The notes under the pieces were generated by a model that saw only the letters and a list, made by a program, of their open reading frames with translations, was not told the origin of the DNA and searched no databases. From contig JADLDK010000028.1 in assembly GCA_020846715.1 (NCBI GenBank), forward strand, positions 1 through 64,000: a DNA stretch of 64,000 bases, read 5' to 3'. This document shows, piece after piece, positions 44,998 through 53,151 of the stretch. Position 1 is the stretch's first letter; every line of letters begins with the position of its first letter. The position numbers were made by a program, and so were the translations under genes. Origin of the DNA: Armatimonadota bacterium. GTDB taxonomy: Bacteria > Armatimonadota > UBA5829 > DSUL01.

Positions 44998-45007
44998 GAG
45001 GTTGAGC

Positions 45008-45038
45008 AAAAAAACTGTGATTCAACAGCAGATTTTTT
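45008..45038 (-). terminator. Candidate terminator after the cytochrome gene
   Basis: On the minus strand an A-run, CTG and TG pair with CA, CAG and a seven-T run around a TTGAAT loop, with two single-base bulges. It lies 126 bases after the hexahaem cytochrome gene. Confidence 0.4.
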
Positions 45039-45163
45039 GAGACAGACTGAGAGCCCCTGAGACGAGCCCGATCTGAGCCGGAGCATTTGAGCGCATATGA
45101 AGGGCGCCAGAAGCAAGCCCGACACCGACCAGAGGCGCCGGGCTTCAAAAGCTAATGCAGGAT

Positions 45164-46123
45164 CTACTTTGCGCCCGGGATGACCCAGGTGTGCATGCCT
45201 TGTGGCATATGGCATGATGCGCAACTCATCTCGGGTGTCAGCTTTGGATGCTTAGGACTGGCTACGTCGCTGGCGTGGCAACTGTTGCACAGCTCGGTCT
45301 GAGGCTTCTTCAGTTGAGCCGGCTTGTCCGAGCCTTTCCCGTGCATTTCGTGGCAGGTTATGCAGGTGACGCCCGCACCGGAGTGTTTGCTGTTCACCCA
45401 CTCGTTGTACTGCTGCTTGTTACCAGGACCGTTGACCTTGTCCAGAACCAGGTAGCGGCCGAGATCGCTGCCCCACTTGTAACCCTTCGCGTAGCGCACC
45501 GTACCGTCAGTGCTTGCTCCGGTCGCGTGGCACTGCCCGCAGATCATCGCCTGACGGGCGGGGGCGAGCGTCTTCGGATTTCCGATTTTCGTCCTGTCGG
45601 CCGTCTTGGCGTGTGCGCTGCCCGGACCATGACATGCTTCGCACGTCACGCCGAGATCCGACCACGCGTGAGTCTGAGGATTGAAGCCTGTGGTATGTTT
45701 GGGAATAAGCTCTGTGGTAGCGTCAACGACATCCTGCGGCTCCCACTTCGAGGCCGTCTTGTTCCACTTGCCTCTGAGAGTCTTCAGGTCTTTGTCCACG
45801 TATATCTGATAGGAGCCGTCGTTGACTATGTAAGCGACGTCAGCCTGACGGATGGGAGAGTCTTCGTCAAAGGTAGCGAGCATGGCTTTTGGCGTGTCGG
45901 CTTTCTGCATGGCATAAGGGTGTTTGGTCTTCACGAACGCCTCAACAACGGCCGGCGTCTGCACTTTGTGGCAGACCATACACACTTTGTCCATGCCAGC
46001 CGTATACGTGGCGTCGGCCGGCGGATCGGCAATGGCCATATGCGCAACACCCAGCACAACTGCGCTCAACGTCACGCTACCCGCCACCGCCACTGCAAGC
46101 TTTGTCACTGGAGTCAGACCCAC
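45164..46123 (-). CDS. Hexahaem cytochrome c
   Basis: This exported protein of about 319 residues has six C-x-x-C-H haem sites: CMVCH, CEACH, CGQCH, CITCH, CNSCH and CASCH. The signal segment is KLAVAVAGSVTLSAVVLGVAHMAIA. The spacing, with KTKHPYAM near the first site and CEACHGPGSAH, resembles the cytochrome c554-like multihaem group. It is periplasmic and probably carries electrons. GTG at 46123 is preferred because GGAGGAAAGG precedes it; the frame is open to TTG at 46162. It follows the six-gene membrane operon in the same direction after a gap of 137 bases. Confidence 0.88.
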   Translation of the reverse strand: MGLTPVTKLAVAVAGSVTLSAVVLGVAHMAIADPPADATYTAGMDKVCMVCHKVQTPAVVEAFVKTKHPYAMQKADTPKAMLATFDEDSPIRQADVAYIVNDGSYQIYVDKDLKTLRGKWNKTASKWEPQDVVDATTELIPKHTTGFNPQTHAWSDLGVTCEACHGPGSAHAKTADRTKIGNPKTLAPARQAMICGQCHATGASTDGTVRYAKGYKWGSDLGRYLVLDKVNGPGNKQQYNEWVNSKHSGAGVTCITCHEMHGKGSDKPAQLKKPQTELCNSCHASDVASPKHPKLTPEMSCASCHMPQGMHTWVIPGAK

Positions 46124-46260
46124 TCTGATAACCTTTCCTCCGGTTAGAATGACAGGCAGCAAGCCACCCGTCAGAGTACTTTCCCTTTAGCCTTAGACGC
46201 TCCCAAACCCTGCTTTCGGCGCGCTTGTATGTAGCTTTTCTGAGAACAAAATGAGACGGC

Positions 46261-46974
46261 TCAGTGCACTACGCGCAGCCAGTCCGCCAGAAGAAACCAG
46301 ACACGGCCGATCAAGAGCGACATTCTGGCCATAACGGTGGACCCGAACATTGCCCCGAACGCGAACATCAGCATCCAGCGACCAATGCGGGCTGAACCTC
46401 CAGCCGCCTTGTGTTTGTTGTAGTCGTAGCTAAAGAAAAAGTAGCTCAATACTGTGAGCAGCACAAAAACGAACACCGCGTTGTTGAGCGCCCCGGAAAC
46501 TGAGAGTGACGCTTGCGGTGTGTGGGGCGCGATTGAGGCGGCGGTCCCAGCAGCGACGGCGTAGCTGTGATGCGGCCACAAAGGCTTCAGGCTGGCGACA
46601 ATCTTGGGGAAGTTGTTGCCAGCAAAATCCTGGAACATGAAGCCAACCGCCAGCCCCATGACAATGCCGAAAGCCAGGCGGCTGATCCAGTTGTGCTTCT
46701 GGGAATAGATGAAGTAGAACATCCCGCCCCCAACAAGCGCAAACGCCCACCACCACTGCCCCTGATCCCACATCGGGACCCACCACTTCGGGATGAGCAC
46801 CTCCGAGACAATCAGAAACAGCCCATAGCCAACCGCCAGCCCCAGATAGAAATGCTCGAAGACGCGATAGACCACGTTTTCGCGGTACAGGAATGTGTAG
46901 ATCGCCAGCGTGCAAATGGCCCCTGCCCAGATGATGGCCCTCTCGCCGGTAAGCAGATGCAGCAGATCGCTCAT
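46261..46974 (-). CDS. Membrane protein of the unknown operon (gene 6)
   Basis: This 237-residue protein has about six hydrophobic spans (IIWAGAICTLAIYTFLY, FYLGLAVGYGLFLIVSEVLI, WWAFALVGGGMFYFIY, LAFGIVMGLAVGFMFQDF, VFVFVLLTVLSYFFFSY, MLMFAFGAMFGSTVMARMSLLIGRVWFLL). There is a loop of about 40 residues between the fourth and fifth. I do not recognise the family. Its ATG overlaps the preceding stop (ATGA). It is last in the tight cluster, before the cytochrome c gene. Confidence 0.65.
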   Translation of the reverse strand: MSDLLHLLTGERAIIWAGAICTLAIYTFLYRENVVYRVFEHFYLGLAVGYGLFLIVSEVLIPKWWVPMWDQGQWWWAFALVGGGMFYFIYSQKHNWISRLAFGIVMGLAVGFMFQDFAGNNFPKIVASLKPLWPHHSYAVAAGTAASIAPHTPQASLSVSGALNNAVFVFVLLTVLSYFFFSYDYNKHKAAGGSARIGRWMLMFAFGAMFGSTVMARMSLLIGRVWFLLADWLRVVH

Positions 46975-47804
46975 GAGGACGCGCCTTTTGCGGCACGGGA
47001 AAGAAAGTAGCCGGCGTTGGCCAAAACGACAAGCCCAATCATCAATAGCTCGGCAAATGACAGCGAGTTGCTCCAGCGAAGTCCATTGCCTGGAATTCCC
47101 AGCAACTTCTCATACTGAGCCGCTCCGACCATGCCGGGCAGCATACCGACGATCTGATTGGCGTCCAGAGGATCGTATCCCTGTGCCACCATAACTGCCG
47201 TAGGCGCATAACCAAGTGGAACGCCGTAGGCCTCGTGCGCAAATGCAATCAGGTCGCTGATGCCTCCAACAGGCGTGATGTGCGCAATGAAGCCGACATC
47301 GCGAATCGTCTTGATGCCGCGCATAGCCTTGAGCTTCTCAATCGGCACGCCTTTGTAGTCCTGTTTTACAGTTGCGGGAAGGTTCTTGCCCAACCCCTTG
47401 AAAAACGACGGCAGAGGCACGACACGCCAACCCCAGTTCACCCAGTCATCTCCGTACTTCTTCCCCTCCTTTTGCGCAATCTTCTCCGCCAGGTTCTCCA
47501 TCAAAGTGGACGTCTGGGGCGCGAAAGGCAGGATCGCAAAGGGGATGTTGCGGCGAAAGAGGTGCGTCATCAGAGCTGCTGTCTGCGGCTGGCTTTCGGC
47601 AATAGTGCCTGCCCCCCAGTCTCCCGTAAGAATGGCGATCTGACCGTGGGGGATGTGCTCAACTGTGTCATAAACGCCCTGGACTTCCGGGTTCACGACT
47701 GTGGGCATCTGAAACCGGACAAACATCGGGATAGCGACGACGACAACCAGCAGCAGATACATAATCCGCCGGTCAATTGTCTGGATAGCAAGAAGGTATT
47801 TCAT
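46971..47804 (-). CDS. Doubly membrane-anchored protein of the unknown operon (gene 5)
   Basis: This 277-residue protein has an N-terminal span (IMYLLLVVVVAIPMFV) and a C-terminal span (AELLMIGLVVLANAGYFL). They flank a soluble domain of about 210 residues with IAILTGDWGAGTIAESQPQTAALM, IPFAILPFAPQTSTLMENLAEKI, HITPVGGISDLIAFAHEAYG and PTAVMVAQGYDPLDANQIVGMLPGM. The alternation of strands and helices suggests an alpha/beta fold. No known motif or function is evident. It overlaps the next gene by ATGA and lies 3 bases after the preceding one. Confidence 0.65.
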   Translation of the reverse strand: MKYLLAIQTIDRRIMYLLLVVVVAIPMFVRFQMPTVVNPEVQGVYDTVEHIPHGQIAILTGDWGAGTIAESQPQTAALMTHLFRRNIPFAILPFAPQTSTLMENLAEKIAQKEGKKYGDDWVNWGWRVVPLPSFFKGLGKNLPATVKQDYKGVPIEKLKAMRGIKTIRDVGFIAHITPVGGISDLIAFAHEAYGVPLGYAPTAVMVAQGYDPLDANQIVGMLPGMVGAAQYEKLLGIPGNGLRWSNSLSFAELLMIGLVVLANAGYFLSRAAKGASS

Positions 47805-47807
47805 CTC

Positions 47808-48725
47808 TTAGACGTCGCGCTCAAAGTAGCTGCCACGCTCGAGGGAGAGCCAGATGCGAAGGCCAGTCGCCAGCATGCCCACCGCGAGTCCAAAATTGAT
47901 ACCCCTCTGCGCCGCTGCGTTCGGCTGTCTCAGAACCCATTGCCCAACGCGCTCGATTCTCAGATTTGACAACAGACCATGATCCGGCAGCCAGCTTGTC
48001 AGCCATGCGCCGACCGGAATCTGGCTCAGCATCACCAGAAGCGCCGCAGCCATCATAATGCTGGCTTCGAAGCTGCGGATGCGAAAGGCGCGGTACGCTG
48101 CTGAGATAATAAAGAAGGCAATTAACGAGAACATTGCGGCGTCGAGCTGGAAGAACAGCCCGCTCGTCGCGAACGCAAAGAGGTCCGGAATTCCAGAAAA
48201 TTGCTTGAGATATCCGGCAAAGATCATGAACGCCAGCCCGAGAAAGAAGAATGAACTGGCAAATGCGCCCTTGGTGACGTGGACGACGTTTCGGAAGTGA
48301 AGGTGGATCAGATTCCACAATCCCAGCGCGAAAGTAAACGCCCCGATAACCTGCCAGACCGTATTGACATTCTCCAGATACAAAGACAGCCAGTTCTCAT
48401 CAGGCGCCAGACGCGAGTTGGACGCCAGAGGGCGCAAGAACCACCCGAACAGAGCGCTCATCGTCCGGTTCCACGGGGAGTGAGAGGCGAGCACCGTCTC
48501 TGCAGTTGCTTTCGGTGGCAGGAGAAACTCCAGGCTGAAGTACAGGCCGGCAATGAACGTGGCGGAGACGATCAGGGGCTTGCGGAAGCGCTTGGGTGTC
48601 TGCGTCAACAGAGCTATGAAGAGGCCGCCAGCGAACAGGCATCCGGCAATGTAGAGCGCGTTGAGTTTGTGATTGGGCTGCGCCTGGAAAAACGCCCCCA
48701 GCGGCAGTGCAAGACCTGTGCTCAT
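47808..48725 (-). CDS. Polytopic membrane protein of the unknown operon (gene 4)
   Basis: This 305-residue protein has about seven or eight hydrophobic spans (LYIAGCLFAGGLFIALL, PLIVSATFIAGLYFSLEFLLP, VIGAFTFALGLWNLIHLHF, SSFFFLGLAFMIFAGYL, AAMFSLIAFFIISAAYRAF and SIMMAAALLVMLSQIPVGAWL). Histidines in LIHLHFRNVVHV could bind metal or haem, but that is speculation. The family is unknown to me. ATG overlaps the preceding stop (ATGA). Confidence 0.65.
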   Translation of the reverse strand: MSTGLALPLGAFFQAQPNHKLNALYIAGCLFAGGLFIALLTQTPKRFRKPLIVSATFIAGLYFSLEFLLPPKATAETVLASHSPWNRTMSALFGWFLRPLASNSRLAPDENWLSLYLENVNTVWQVIGAFTFALGLWNLIHLHFRNVVHVTKGAFASSFFFLGLAFMIFAGYLKQFSGIPDLFAFATSGLFFQLDAAMFSLIAFFIISAAYRAFRIRSFEASIMMAAALLVMLSQIPVGAWLTSWLPDHGLLSNLRIERVGQWVLRQPNAAAQRGINFGLAVGMLATGLRIWLSLERGSYFERDV

Positions 48726-49558
48726 CCGCCCACCGGGAGTGAAAAGAATTCGACGACTTTCAGCAGAGCCGCTGGCCAGTGCCGATCAAGCCCGAGCTGC
48801 GCTCCCAAAGCTGTGCCACCCGAGATTCCCGCCACAGTGACCGAGATAACCCCCAGAACGACACATGCGATAAGCACCAGCTTGGCCCAGTCCTGCCCAA
48901 CGAGGCTTCCGAGCAGGGTCGGCTCTTTGGAGAGGTAAGCGCTTCCCGCGTAGTACTCATCTCCAATAATTGTGTAATCACATGCGGCGATGAAGAACGG
49001 AAGCTGCGCAGTCTCCGGCGTCCCGGCTACCTGGATCGCGCCCACATGGTGCCCCGTCTCCGCCAGAATGAGCGACTCAGCAAAGAAGTTGCCAAAGTAA
49101 AAACAGCTCGCCACACGCTCCCTCGTCATGACGCCCACGGAGGCTGACGCATACGCAAACTGCTGGTCGGAGAGAAACTGGATGTCCTGGGGTTCGTACA
49201 ACTCAGGCGTTCCTTCGTGCGTGTAGGCTTCCCGCGCGACTTCCTGAGCGATCGTGAAAAGCACCGCATCTGCCAGCGCAACAATAACCCGCGTCCGGAA
49301 CTTCGCAGCCAGCCGCAAAATGTGCGACAAAATGGACATTGACTGCAGCCCGACGATATTGAGTCCCTGAATGCCTGGAGAGTAGAAGATCGCCCGCCCC
49401 ATTTCAGTCGCGCGCCCGACAGCTTCGTCAATGGCCTGCAGCCCCGGAATCTTTCTAATGAACAGCTCCGCGCCGCGACGCGCGGACACAATCTTGTAAA
49501 GAATCAAAAAGCACAGAATGAACTCGATCAGAGCAACAGAGAGATTGGCGTGCTTCAC
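48722..49558 (-). CDS. Membrane protein of the unknown operon (gene 3), DUF6754-like
   Basis: This 278-residue protein has an N-terminal span (SVALIEFILCFLILYKIV). A soluble region of about 190 residues follows, with GRATEMGRAIFYSPGIQGLN, AAKFRTRVIVALADAVLFTIAQEVARE and ETGHHVGAIQVAGTPETAQLPFF. The C-terminal part is hydrophobic (LVLIACVVLGVISVTVAGISGG). The central motif recalls proteins labelled DUF6754, though I cannot confirm this without a search. The start is GTG overlapping the preceding stop (GTGA). Its conservation suggests a core component of the complex. Confidence 0.65.
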   Translation of the reverse strand: MKHANLSVALIEFILCFLILYKIVSARRGAELFIRKIPGLQAIDEAVGRATEMGRAIFYSPGIQGLNIVGLQSMSILSHILRLAAKFRTRVIVALADAVLFTIAQEVAREAYTHEGTPELYEPQDIQFLSDQQFAYASASVGVMTRERVASCFYFGNFFAESLILAETGHHVGAIQVAGTPETAQLPFFIAACDYTIIGDEYYAGSAYLSKEPTLLGSLVGQDWAKLVLIACVVLGVISVTVAGISGGTALGAQLGLDRHWPAALLKVVEFFSLPVGG

Positions 49559-49893
49559 GTCGCTTCCTTTACCCGCGCCGCGTGCATCGCTTCGATATGA
49601 CCGATCAGCCTTTCAGCGCCTCCGTCCTGGTACATCAGTCTTGAAAACTCTCCCACACCGTCCAGCCCAAAGACCGGCGCCAGCACGGGTGAGGCCACAA
49701 GCAGCGCCTGTCCGGCCAATCGGGATAGGGGGCGGTGCATATCAAGGAACAGAATTGCCGGTGTGGCCAGGCCAAGCCGGACAACTCTGCGGGCAATCCT
49801 GCGGCACAGCTCCTCGGCCTGCTCCGGCGCCAGCGGCTCATTCAGATCAATCAACGGCGGCCGCTTCCTGACTTCGGCAGCGCTGCACAACAT
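49555..49893 (-). CDS. Small protein of the unknown operon (gene 2)
   Basis: This protein of about 112 residues has RPPLIDLNEPLAPEQAEELCRRIARRVVRLGL and a mildly hydrophobic stretch (GQALLVASPVLAPVFGL), probably an amphipathic or peripheral helix. It lacks a clear signal peptide. The start chosen is ATG at 49893, six bases after AGGAAG; the frame is open to TTG at 49920. It overlaps the 3' end of gene 1 by 47 bases and gene 3 by GTGA. The family is unknown. Confidence 0.5.
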   Translation of the reverse strand: MLCSAAEVRKRPPLIDLNEPLAPEQAEELCRRIARRVVRLGLATPAILFLDMHRPLSRLAGQALLVASPVLAPVFGLDGVGEFSRLMYQDGGAERLIGHIEAMHAARVKEAT

Positions 49894-50317
49894 CCAGCAC
49901 TTCCTGCCGGTTCCCAGCAAACCGAAGAAAAACTCCGCGGTAAACCTCCCTGCGAGAGCGAACGCTCAGAGGAGATAGCTTCACGCCATCGCCTGCCAGC
50001 CATATTCTGCGCACGTTCTCCCAGCCGATTTCGCTGCGAGAAAACAGACAGCGAGCGCCCGCGCTCTTCGCGCTGATGAAGTAGTGCACGGGAAATAGAT
50101 AGTCAGCCACAGAAGCCACAATGGCAGCCCCCACCACAACCGCAGCGCCCCAGCCGAACATGGAGGCTCCTGCCCAGCCTGCGACCAGAACGCAGCCTAT
50201 CACCACGGGTAGGCGGCGCGGGTCTTCTCTGAGCCGGTGCGTACTCCACTGCAGCACAGGCACGTGCGCGCATGGACTAAGGGTTTCTAATTCGAGAGTT
50301 GTGTGGCAATCTGACAT
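49847..50317 (-). CDS. Membrane PH-like protein of the unknown operon (gene 1)
   Basis: This 156-residue protein has a hydrophobic hairpin at about 37-73 (LPVVIGCVLVAGWAGASMFGW and AAVVVGAAIVASVADYL). A C-terminal beta-rich region follows (VHYFISAKSAGARCLFSRSEIGWENVRRIWL, VYRGVFLRF), similar in outline to bacterial PH-like domains. It is the first gene of the cluster and presumably the head of the transcript. The function is unknown. The 128 bases upstream to the dxs end hold no gene. Confidence 0.6.
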   Translation of the reverse strand: MSDCHTTLELETLSPCAHVPVLQWSTHRLREDPRRLPVVIGCVLVAGWAGASMFGWGAAVVVGAAIVASVADYLFPVHYFISAKSAGARCLFSRSEIGWENVRRIWLAGDGVKLSPLSVRSRREVYRGVFLRFAGNRQEVLDVVQRCRSQEAAAVD

Positions 50318-50445
50318 AGTCTGAGCAAGAAGTCAGTAGACCGCGAAAGCGCGTTGGCGCAAATACTCCCGCGTGGTGTTGGACACAGGATTCTATCTGC
50401 GCACGCAAAATCCCTGCAATCTCATCCGAGACGTTTTGCCAGCCG

Positions 50446-52356
50446 CTAGCGTTTGTGAGAATCGGCGGTGCGAGCGCACAAACTCATCGCCCGATCCACA
50501 ATCTGCAGGACGCTCAACCCGCATTCCTGTTTTTGCCTGTCCGGAGAATCGTGCTCGATAAACCGGTCGGGCACGCCAATTCGCGCCACGGAGCAGTGCG
50601 GAGAGCTTTCTGACAAGAGTTCGGCCACAGCACTGCCAAACCCGCCGACGACGCTGTTCTCCTCCAGCACAACAACGCGTCCACACTTCTGGGCGGCAGC
50701 GCGAATCCGCTGCTCATCCAGCGGTTTGACAAACAGCGCATTGATCACTTCCGAGGAGACTCCACGCGTGGCAAGCTGCTCAGCGGCCTCCTGCGCAAGC
50801 GGAACCGTGGACCCTACAGCGACAATAGCAAGGTCCTCACCAGTTCGCAGAGTCTGACCACGCCCGATCACCAGAGGCCTTGGGACGCGCTTCTCCCACT
50901 CCTGCGGGCACGCTCCTCTCGGATAGCGAATGGCAATCGGGCCATCGTGCTGCATAGCCGTCAAAAGCATATCCCCGAGTTCGTTCGCCGTGGAGGGCGC
51001 CATTATGACCATGCGGGGCATCAGGCGCAGGTACGAAAGGTCAAATACGCCGTGGTGTGTCGGGCCATCGTCACCCACCAGCCCAGCGCGATCCAGACAG
51101 AAGACAACTGGCAGGTTCTGGATGCACACGTCGTGCAGCACCTGATCAAACGCGCGCTGCAGGAAGGTGGAATAGATAGCGACAACCGGGCGCATGCCCG
51201 CTGCAGCCAGCGACCCGGCAAAGGTGACGGCGTGCTGTTCCGCGATAGCAACGTCAAAAAACCGCTCTGGGAAGCGCTGCGCAAAACCCGTCAGACCCGT
51301 TCCATCCGGCATGGCAGCCGTTATCGCGACGACGCGCTGATCATCGGCGGCAATATCCTCCAGATACTCGGCAAAAACTTTGGTCCAGGTCGGGTTCCCG
51401 GACTTCTTCTCCATCTTCCCGCTTTCGGTGTCAAAGGGCGTTACGCCGTGGAAGCACCGGGCGTCGTTCTCCGCATACTCACAGCCCTTGCCTTTCACCG
51501 TAACCACATGCACCAGCACAGGCCCTTTGAGCGCCTTGACTCCTTCAAAGACCTCTATCAGCGTTTCCGTGTCGTGCCCATCAATAGGCCCGACATACGT
51601 GAAGCCCAGATGCTCAAAGACCGGACCGTCCTTCGGAGAAACCAGATGCGCCATCCCCAGCTTGAGCCCCTCCGCAGCCTGGTGGATGGCCCGGCTGCCC
51701 ACTGGCATGTGCTCAACGATGCCTTTCGCCCGCTGCTCGATCTCTTGCACAAAGGGCCGGGATCGCAGACGGGCAAAGTGTGTTGAGAGCGCACCGACAG
51801 CCTCCGCAATGGACATGGAATTGTCGTTGAGGATCACGGTCATGTCCGTTTTGAGCTGCCCGGCGTGATTGAGCGCCTCTATGGCCATTCCAGAAGTGAG
51901 AGCGGAGTCGCCAACGACAGCGACGACATCCTCGTGAGTGCCCTTGAGGTCGCGGGCCTGGGCGTATCCCAGCGCTGCTGAGATGGCCGTCCCGGCGTGT
52001 CCGGCCCCAAAGGCATCGTAGGGACTCTCCTCCATGCGGCAGAAACCCGAGAGCCCCCCGCCCTGTCGAATCGAGTGGAACTGGTCTCTTCGGCCGGTCA
52101 GCAGTTTGTGAGGGTAGGACTGGTGTCCAGTGTCGAAGATGATGGTGTCTGTGGGCGCATTCCAGACTGTATGGATCGCGATAGTCAACTCTGAGCATCC
52201 GAGATTGCTCGCAAGATGGCCGCCGTTCTTGGAGACGACGCCAAGCACCTGTTCCCGGATCTCCTCAGCCAGTGTTTTCCGCTCCGCTGGCGTCAGCTCT
52301 TTGAGATCTGCGGGAGATTCAATCCGTCCCAAGACACTTTTTCTCTCGTGTGACAT
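50446..52356 (-). CDS. dxs: 1-deoxy-D-xylulose-5-phosphate synthase
   Basis: This 636-residue thiamine-diphosphate enzyme condenses pyruvate and glyceraldehyde 3-phosphate in the first step of the MEP isoprenoid pathway. Conserved parts include LGCSELTIAIHTVW, DTGHQSYPHKLLTGR, FGAGHAGTAISAALGYA, VILNDNSMSI, DGPTHHGVFDLSYLR and IAEQHAVTFAGSLAA. The thiamine motif reads GDSALTSGMA, with Ser where GDG is usual. It follows the nucleotidyltransferase-like gene by 6 bases, in an operon with ispE. Confidence 0.95.
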   Translation of the reverse strand: MSHERKSVLGRIESPADLKELTPAERKTLAEEIREQVLGVVSKNGGHLASNLGCSELTIAIHTVWNAPTDTIIFDTGHQSYPHKLLTGRRDQFHSIRQGGGLSGFCRMEESPYDAFGAGHAGTAISAALGYAQARDLKGTHEDVVAVVGDSALTSGMAIEALNHAGQLKTDMTVILNDNSMSIAEAVGALSTHFARLRSRPFVQEIEQRAKGIVEHMPVGSRAIHQAAEGLKLGMAHLVSPKDGPVFEHLGFTYVGPIDGHDTETLIEVFEGVKALKGPVLVHVVTVKGKGCEYAENDARCFHGVTPFDTESGKMEKKSGNPTWTKVFAEYLEDIAADDQRVVAITAAMPDGTGLTGFAQRFPERFFDVAIAEQHAVTFAGSLAAAGMRPVVAIYSTFLQRAFDQVLHDVCIQNLPVVFCLDRAGLVGDDGPTHHGVFDLSYLRLMPRMVIMAPSTANELGDMLLTAMQHDGPIAIRYPRGACPQEWEKRVPRPLVIGRGQTLRTGEDLAIVAVGSTVPLAQEAAEQLATRGVSSEVINALFVKPLDEQRIRAAAQKCGRVVVLEENSVVGGFGSAVAELLSESSPHCSVARIGVPDRFIEHDSPDRQKQECGLSVLQIVDRAMSLCARTADSHKR

Positions 52357-52362
52357 AAGGCT

Positions 52363-53151
52363 TTAGACTTCTTTATTACCGGAAGGAGAAGGGCGCCGAT
52401 CAAGCAGAATCCGCTCTGCAAGCGCGAAGTCGGTCAACTGATCCAAATCTTCACCGATCTCTGGCTCATCACAGACAAGCGCGCGCAGTCTGCCAGGCAT
52501 CGCTCGCTCAGCCGCCGACTCCAGAGCGCGGACACTGACTGCGCCGCTCCATATCTTCTGAGCTGCGATCACTTTCAGCAGCGTCCCGAAACCGACCATT
52601 CTCGCCAGCTTCAGCGGCTCTTTCCTGGCTTTGTAAAGGTCTTGAATGCGGGGCTCGGCGCGAAGGGCAAAATCCTTGTCTATAAGTACTGCATTTCCGC
52701 CAGTGAACGTTCCTTCCCTTACTCGAAGAAAGGTGCGCTTCAGCTCTGGATACCTGGCGTCACAGTCCTGCTTGCGAATGACAGGATAGACAAAGTCTGC
52801 GCTCAGTTCAAGCCCCCTGTCCACCAAGCGGCAAATTGCGGGGCCTTCGATCAGTGGAATGTCAGAGCTGGCCACCAGAATATCCGGCCCGCGCGCCTCG
52901 CGCACGCCTCGCATCATATTCTCCAGAAATGTCTCGCCAGGTTCAATCTGCACATCTCCGTCTCTGGCGTGAGGGCCGACTGTGATAACCCGGCTGATGC
53001 GCTGCGAGGACCGCAGAGCCTCCAGAACCCAGTCAATCATCCGTCGCCCGGCAACTGGCACATCTGATCGCCACTCCACATCGAATGCCTTGCGCACCTC
53101 CTCAGTAGCAGGCGCGCCAGCCAGCAGCACGCATTCAAGTTGAGACGGCAC
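52363..53151 (-). CDS. MobA-like nucleotidyltransferase family protein
   Basis: This 262-residue protein has a GT-A-type nucleotidyltransferase outline. A first strand, ECVLLAGAP, is followed by VPVAGRRMIDWVLEAL, GPDILVASSDIPLIEGPAICRLV and FTGGNAVLIDKD. The usual glycine/arginine-rich nucleotide loop (GG-x-S-x-R-M) is shortened and altered, so activity is uncertain. Its start is GTG at 53151, overlapping the ispE stop by one base (TAGTG). It lies between ispE and dxs, but it lacks clear IspD motifs; a link to isoprenoid synthesis is only suggested by position. Confidence 0.7.
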   Translation of the reverse strand: MPSQLECVLLAGAPATEEVRKAFDVEWRSDVPVAGRRMIDWVLEALRSSQRISRVITVGPHARDGDVQIEPGETFLENMMRGVREARGPDILVASSDIPLIEGPAICRLVDRGLELSADFVYPVIRKQDCDARYPELKRTFLRVREGTFTGGNAVLIDKDFALRAEPRIQDLYKARKEPLKLARMVGFGTLLKVIAAQKIWSGAVSVRALESAAERAMPGRLRALVCDEPEIGEDLDQLTDFALAERILLDRRPSPSGNKEV

